This document shows, piece by piece, positions 58,421 to 64,000 of a DNA stretch of 64,000 nt. The number at the start of each line of letters is the position of its first letter. The first letter of the stretch is position 1. The stretch spans positions 687,001-751,000 of the forward strand of contig JAFREQ010000130.1 of assembly GCA_025331565.1 (NCBI GenBank). The letters are read 5' to 3'. The stretch comes from Holacanthus passer. Its lineage: Eukaryota > Chordata > Actinopteri > Pomacanthidae. The notes below the pieces were generated by a model. It was not told the origin of the DNA and ran no database searches. It saw nothing but the letters and a program-made list of their open reading frames with translations. The position numbers and the translations under genes are program-made.

Positions 58421-60644
58421 CTTCTCACCTCCTTCCTGCCTCCCTGACCTTTGATCCCTGCAGTTTCCCCTGCAGAGTTTTTGGCCTGTTCGATCAGAGC
58501 CTTCAGCTGCTGGACGTTGTTCATCAGCGTGTTGGCCAGCTCCTCCAGGTACAGCCAGGTGTTCTTCTGGCCCTCGCTCACCGCAGGGCTGGCGCCCCCT
58601 ACAGGCCCCACCTCCAGCCCGCTCACCAGCTGTGCCGATGGGGCCGCCGCCGCCACCGTCATCTTGGCCTGAACTGGCTGAGGAGCCACGGCCAACGCTG
58701 GCAACGCCGTCAGAACTAAGAGAGAAGAAGAGAGACAAAGAGGGGAGAAGACGTGAGACAGTGATACCAGGGAAGAGCTGATTGATAAATAAGTAAAATA
58801 CTAAACCAAACGTTTTCCAATGCATCCAACTACAGTGGACTTCAAACATGTTTTTGTCAATATACATATTTTTCAGTTACTCAAAACTGATGCACTTTAA
58901 TTTGTAAATTCAAATTGCTTGACTGTATTGATCATCGACTGAGTAACTCAACAGCACATGAAAATCTCGCTCCTGCTGACCTCCAGTGGTTTAACTTCAC
59001 CTTGCTGCAGTGATGTACAGGTGAACTCTGATTTCTGTCTCGTAAAGCAAAAACCTGGTCTGTGCAGTCTATGTGATCCACTGCAGACACAAGCAGTGGA
59101 TCAGTACGACTGTGGTAGATGATACTGACTCATTAGCATTTGTTTGAGCAGGAGAAGACCTGGTGCACATGTCGGCTGTGTGCAGCAGCAGTTCACTGTC
59201 AGGTCTCCTTTGACAGCTGTGTTGACAGCTAATGCGACCGGACGCCTGCTGTGACAGTTTCTGAGGTTCACGTCAGTCCTTGATATTTGATGCAGAAGTG
59301 ACGTATATAGAATCAAAGAGAGATGCAGGTCTGAACAGATCCAGGTCACTGTGTCTGTGCGTCCTCCATACATTCACTCCTGACCTACATACACAATGTA
59401 TTCCTGAGGTGGTGGAGTCACTGACAGCTGGGAGCTCCGCCGAGAACAGACCAGTCCAAAAATAACTGCACATCCATCTCAGAGTCTGATCTGACGTCCT
59501 GGGGAAAAGGTGTGTGTGTTTTCTCACAGGCGATCTCATCAGTGTTCACAGAATATTCACTTTTACTTTTTCTACTAATCTGCTGGAAAATCTCACCGTA
59601 ATTTTTCAGAAAGAAGCTGCTGTGTGACCGATGAATCTGAGGATATTTTATGGAAGTTATGTTAATTGGTAGAATTATGTTAAAAAGAGAAAGTGTCGAG
59701 GGCATAATTTCCACAGTTTGAGGTTGATTTTCTTTTAAATCTCTCTCAAACATTCTTCTCTCACTGTCCGGCCACTATAATGTAGATGAGATAAAAGAGG
59801 ATGGAAATGTTGACATGTTCATCTGAGCAGCCTTCAATCATGACCGAACACTTATCGAGCAGCAGCGAGAGCTTTACACACCTTTTGCCCCGGGTTTTGT
59901 CTCTCAGGCTACATACAGACCTTTCCTATCGTTCTCTGGGGTTTGTGAGACTTTTCAAAAGTACTCATCCTCTTTACAGGGATGAAAATAATACTTCAAA
60001 CTGAAATTTTTTTGTGCATTTTCTGGTAAAAATAATTTAAAAAATAAAAATGCATTTTTATTTATCGTTAATATTCTGCTAAAGAGTAGCTTGAACATCA
60101 GCCAGAGATAGCACATTAAAACGCAGTGCAAAAATGCAAAGACAACATTATCATTTATCAGTATCAGGTCTATATCAAGGAAACGACACGACTTGAGTAA
60201 TAATACAAAGATGATCTATTTATTGTATTTTACTATGCCACCATTTTTGTGATATTTTCATCGCCCTGTTTCTTCAAACTGTCTGGTTTTTTTCTTTATA
60301 TTGTGGCAGTTCTGCAGCAGCAGAAGAGACTTTACTGCCCCCTATTGTTCATTTGCTGAAAATCAAAATAAATCCAAACAGCTTCTTTCAGTCATTTTCA
60401 AATTAGTTTCTTCTCTTCATTCAAGCTCCACCTTCTCACCTCACCTGAGAAAAAAAAATCTGTTTTGCTTGATTACTGATGCCAACAGAGATTTATTTAA
60501 AATCTGACATCAGCTTTGGACCAATGTGGATTTTAGGCAGATGTATCACTTCAATCTTCAATCTAACAATCTTTCAATCATTTTCTGATGCACATCATCT
60601 TCATCTGAAGCTTCAAACACACACACACACACACACACACGCAT

Positions 60645-60687
<43 letters not shown>

Positions 60688-60759
60688 CACACAGGCCCGT
60701 GGTACTTCGTTAACCTCAGGGTGAAGGACAGAGAGACTGTTCTGACAGCTGGATCACTG

Positions 60760-60791
<32 letters not shown>

Positions 60792-63700
60792 CTGTGTGTT
60801 GCCCAGCAGATAAACACATCAGCAGCCTTTCGGCCAATCAGAACAGTCCCGGTTATGGTTAAAGGTCCAATCAGTAACGGTTTCTTACATTTAAATGATC
60901 TGTATTTGGGTTCTGGATGAAATCTCACCAGTTCGTATGTTTGTCAGCTGATCATAACAGAAAAGATCAGCCTCAGAAAACATTACTGTCTCAGATTAAG
61001 ATGTTCAGTGTTAGTCCATGTACCAAGAGTGAGTAGGTGTGGGAGATGTTTAATTGCTTCTTTAAAGAAGAGGTTAGATTTGGACAGAGAAATCAGTCAC
61101 ACAGCGCTACCACCCACCGAGCTGGCCTCTCCTGAGAGCTCATTACAGCAGGATGACAGCCAATCACAAAGCACCTGTGGTGCTTCCCTGACACACCACA
61201 GGATGATGGATAGGCTGCAGGTCAGTAGCAATGCAAGGGATTAGGGGAAAATATATCTATAGAGGAGGACACATTAAACATCCTGGACAACCAATGGACA
61301 CAAAATGATCCAAGTTCGGAGGAAAGAGAAACGAAACACAGCGACGCTTCCTGATCTACTTCACATCCACTCCTCAACAGAGCTTCATGTCTGACCCTCA
61401 GACACAGACGACAGACACATGAACAGTATCAGTGTGATAGACCGGTACCTGCTGTACTGGCGAACACTTCGCTCTGCGCTGAGCCCTCTGAGATGATGGC
61501 AGCAGCGGCGGCGGCTGTGGCATCGCCTGCCGGGCTGCGGTCAAAGGTCAAGGTGCTGGAGGTGGTGAACTGTCCTGACGGAGACACCGTGACTGTTGGT
61601 GGAGGACAGACATGTTTGAAGAGTCAGACACATCTGAAGTCGAATGTTCCAGGGCTTTCACTAACTTTCAAATACTGTTCATGTCTAATTTAGGGGACCA
61701 CCAACTACTGAAGAGGAAATATGTTTTATATATTTCATTAACTTAAATAATTCAGTACTGAATTCAGAGGTGCTTTACAGGATGTCACTTTCAATGGGTC
61801 AAAGGTCAAGACATGAAAACTGTCTAATCTAATAGATGGAGGATGTTTTTCATCCTTAACTCTCAAACATTTGAAAACAAGCTGTCTCATGACTATGAGA
61901 CCATGAATTTATGAAATTAAGCGATTTAGCAGACACAAATGATCTTTTCACTTCTGCTGTGCTGCTCCTCTGATCACACGTCTGACTGAGGCAACCTGAC
62001 GTACATGTCGTCCCCGGGGCCAGCGTGATGTTTTTGGTGGCAGGAAGTTCTTTTTTGGGTGGGGTGACTGGAGAGTCGCTGTCCTTCTTCCGTCTCTTAT
62101 ATGGGACAAAGAGGCGGACTGGACCAGTCTGAATCGAGCAGGGAGGAGATGGAGAGTCAACACAACATCCAACAAACAGTGACGATGTTTAAATCAGAGA
62201 AAAACAAGAGTCTGATTCCTGATTTAGGTTGTTTTTTCAATATCTTAAGTATAAACCTGTGTTTCCTCTAAAAGATTTTTTTCATTGAACAATAGAGGCC
62301 AAAGCTGTCAAATGTTAAATGTTGACTAAACACAAGCACTAACTTTGTCTAAAACTGAAATGACTATTTGAATCAGGAACTATCTGATCAGAGAAAAAGA
62401 AAACGTAATTAAAATCTAACTAGACATTTGACATCAGCTTTCAAGACTTGACAGTTTTTGACATGTTTGTTACAGGAATATTTCAGTCCAATAAAGATTG
62501 AGCCATAAATACAAACACATTTTTCTACAAAAACAGGTTAAGCAAAGTTTCAGGGTCAGTTTCACGAGGACAGATCAAACTAGTAGTCAGACTTCAGAAA
62601 GACGTCTAAATTTATCTAAGGGACTAGAAGCAGCCTTGTTTGTCGACAGGTCCTTTAGGAATTCCTACATAATTGGCATATTAAAATGTCATTACAGTGC
62701 AACCTGAGATAATGAGAGGCTTATTAATACAAAGTAATGAATCCAAACACAGATCACAGGTTAAAACAAGGTGAAGACTTTGAGGTCACAGTTACAGAAA
62801 AAAACTCAATTAAATTTACCATGGTGATGTTTTCTGCTACCAGGGAGTCTGCATCCTTTGGAGCCTAAAGACACAAGAAGAGAATAAGACAAACACAAAC
62901 TTCTGCCGTCTGACTGAACTGATCAGGTTTATTCTATGTTTAAGAATAACATGTATACAACTATTTCTTTAATTTATCAATTAACTGTTTAGTTTATTAG
63001 ATGTCATAATGACAGCAAACATCCACCTTTGTTTGACTGACTCAGTCTGACACAAACTGGTTCAGTTAATGACGAAACAGAGAAAAAGAGGAAATCATCA
63101 CACAGTGTTTTGACTGACCCCAAACAGCCCAATCAGAGCCTCAAACCCACTCAGTCATCACAAAAGAAGCCTGATTCCTTCTTGAGGATGTCAGTTGGGT
63201 TTTTTCTTCCTTCCCACAGGATGAAGCCAAATATGGTCTGTGGCTTCATCCAGTGCTGCTGGGGAGGAAGAAAATTATATAACTTGCCCCCTCAGAGCTT
63301 TACTCTAATGTTTTGTGGTAAGAAAGAAACATAAAACATTTGGTCTCCAACTATCTCCTTTTGAATAACAATACATTAAACAGAAAAAGTTTTCCCTTAC
63401 GTGTGGTTTTATAAGGCTTTTATTGCACAAATATGACTTTTCTAACCAAATTATAATGTGAATCAAAACAAAGGTTCCACCCTATTTGTCATAAAGTGAA
63501 ATTACATGTGTCAGTCATCGGTTATCATGTGTCACTGTGTGTAGTGTCTATTGAACTCACACACTGACAGTTGATGGCCAATCCATTAGAATACGATTTA
63601 TAACTTTTATTCAGAGGAAACTGTTGAAATGTTACCAAAAGTAGCCTAAATGATGTCACACCACCCAAAACCATTTTCACCCTCCCAATCAAATAACAAT

Positions 63701-63974
63701 CAGGATGATATCTTACTGGAAAATCATTCAGATATTATCAGCACTCTCACTGATAACTAACTGATTACTGGTTTCATTGCTGGTTAACTGACTGATCAAC
63801 ACAACTGTCTTCAAGCAATCTCTTTCCTGATCTAAGCTGTTTCCTGCAGGTTCTCCAGGACCAGGACCAGGACCAGGACCAGGACCAGGAGCAGTGCTGC
63901 TGACTCACCCCTGTCAGGTCATCACAGCAGGCTGCACAGGTACAGGAAGCAGCGTGGGGATTCAGGATACGCTC
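57462..63974 (-). CDS. deaf1: DEAF1 transcription factor, 5' part beyond the window
   Basis: Eight exons on the minus strand encode the last 318 residues: 63909-63974, 62820-62864, 62005-62128, 61449-61592, 58429-58715, 58102-58200, 57659-57748, 57462-57563. The first holds the end of the SAND DNA-binding domain (ILNPHAASCTCAACCDDLT). It is followed by the nuclear localisation signal VPYKRRKK, a Thr/Ala-rich middle (FTVSPSGQFTTSSTLTFDR), a Leu-rich helical region (NTWLYLEELANTLMNNVQQL) and a C-terminal MYND zinc finger (CVNCGRVAMNECTGC, YCSTFCQRK, HQHTC) in which all expected Cys and His residues are present. DEAF1 binds TTCG motifs and uses MYND to recruit partners (family knowledge). Two in-frame exons (62820-62864 and 58102-58200) have no counterpart in the human protein as I recall it. 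Earlier exons with the rest of SAND lie right of 64000. Confidence 0.95.
58027..58089. repeat. (GT)n microsatellite 3' of the deaf1 33-codon exon
   Basis: A nearly pure GT tract of about 30 units. On the deaf1 strand it is a CA tract starting about 12 bases after the splice donor of exon 58102-58200. Confidence 0.95.
58208..58264. repeat. (CA)n microsatellite 5' of the deaf1 33-codon exon
   Basis: A CA tract of about 28 units. On the deaf1 strand it is a UG tract that ends a few bases before the acceptor (TCTGTTCAG) of exon 58102-58200. Confidence 0.95.
58384..58420. repeat. (GT)n microsatellite at a deaf1 splice donor
   Basis: On the deaf1 strand this is a CA tract beginning about eight bases after the donor of the 287-base exon 58429-58715. 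Confidence 0.95.
60617..60790. repeat. Compound (CA)n-(GCAC)n-(CA)n and (TG)n tracts in a deaf1 intron
   Basis: A CA tract, then ATGCACGCACGCACGCACGC-type units, then CA again (60617-60692), followed at 60762-60790 by a TG tract. The first and last are complementary and only about 70 bases apart. Confidence 0.9.
63850..63893. repeat. Hexanucleotide tandem repeat GACCAG
   Basis: Five exact copies of CCAGGA in series with partial units at the ends, 16 bases from the 3' end of the deaf1 SAND-domain exon, in the intron downstream of its donor. Confidence 0.85.
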
Positions 63975-63976
63975 CT

Positions 63977-64000
63977 ACACACACACACACACACACACAC
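63977..64000. repeat. (CA)n microsatellite at the window edge
   Basis: A pure CA tract that continues beyond the window. On the deaf1 strand it is a TG tract directly before the acceptor of the SAND-domain exon. Confidence 0.9.

Noticed and set aside
58361..58867. 168-codon minus-strand frame at the deaf1 287-base exon
   Set aside because: Wrong frame of the deaf1 exon, running into microsatellite.
61130..61210. Possible extra deaf1 exon (CTGCAG|CCTATCC to CCACAG|GTGCTT, minus strand)
   Set aside because: Phases do not fit the flanking exons and the peptide has no likeness to DEAF1.

Overview
This window is vertebrate nuclear DNA, almost certainly from a ray-finned (percomorph-type) teleost. 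The evidence is short GT-AG exons separated by AT-rich introns, many (CA)n/(GT)n microsatellites, typical teleost dispersed repeats, and proteins that align exon by exon to vertebrate families. All gene models were built by hand from reading frame, splice sites and family knowledge; no database search was run.

Layout, left to right: (1) a short secretin/glucagon-superfamily precursor, best read as secretin (sct, +, 1861-3367); (2) a gap with two weak minus-strand candidates (3679-4327 and 4967-5193); (3) cdhr5, the mucin-like protocadherin of the brush border (+, 6157-17607, 15 coding exons); (4) a 4.5 kb repeat-rich gap with two inverted repeats; (5) gramd4 (-, 22062-32700, 18 coding exons); (6) a GC-rich head-to-head promoter (about 34440-35028); (7) a cytosolic 5'-nucleotidase I-like gene (+, 35029-37654) whose catalytic residues look lost; (8) a 7 kb gap of minisatellite and transposon remnants; (9) the D4 dopamine receptor drd4 (+, 44610-53448, four exons as in mammals); (10) a gap with nested transposon debris; (11) the 3' two thirds of deaf1 (-, 57462-63974), running off the right edge.

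The SCT / CDHR5 / DRD4 / DEAF1 neighbourhood matches human 11p15.5 (from memory), which supports the sct call; gramd4 and the nucleotidase-like gene sit inside this block. drd4 and deaf1 are tail to tail; gramd4 and the nucleotidase-like gene are head to head. The genes are functionally unrelated: gut hormone, microvillus adhesion, GRAM-domain membrane protein, nucleotidase paralogue, GPCR and transcription factor.

Most interesting points: the nucleotidase paralogue with three substituted HAD motifs; a 33-residue in-frame deaf1 exon sandwiched between complementary UG and CA tracts; a second, 15-residue in-frame deaf1 exon; the divergent secretin precursor; and a tandemly duplicated, out-of-frame mucin exon in cdhr5.
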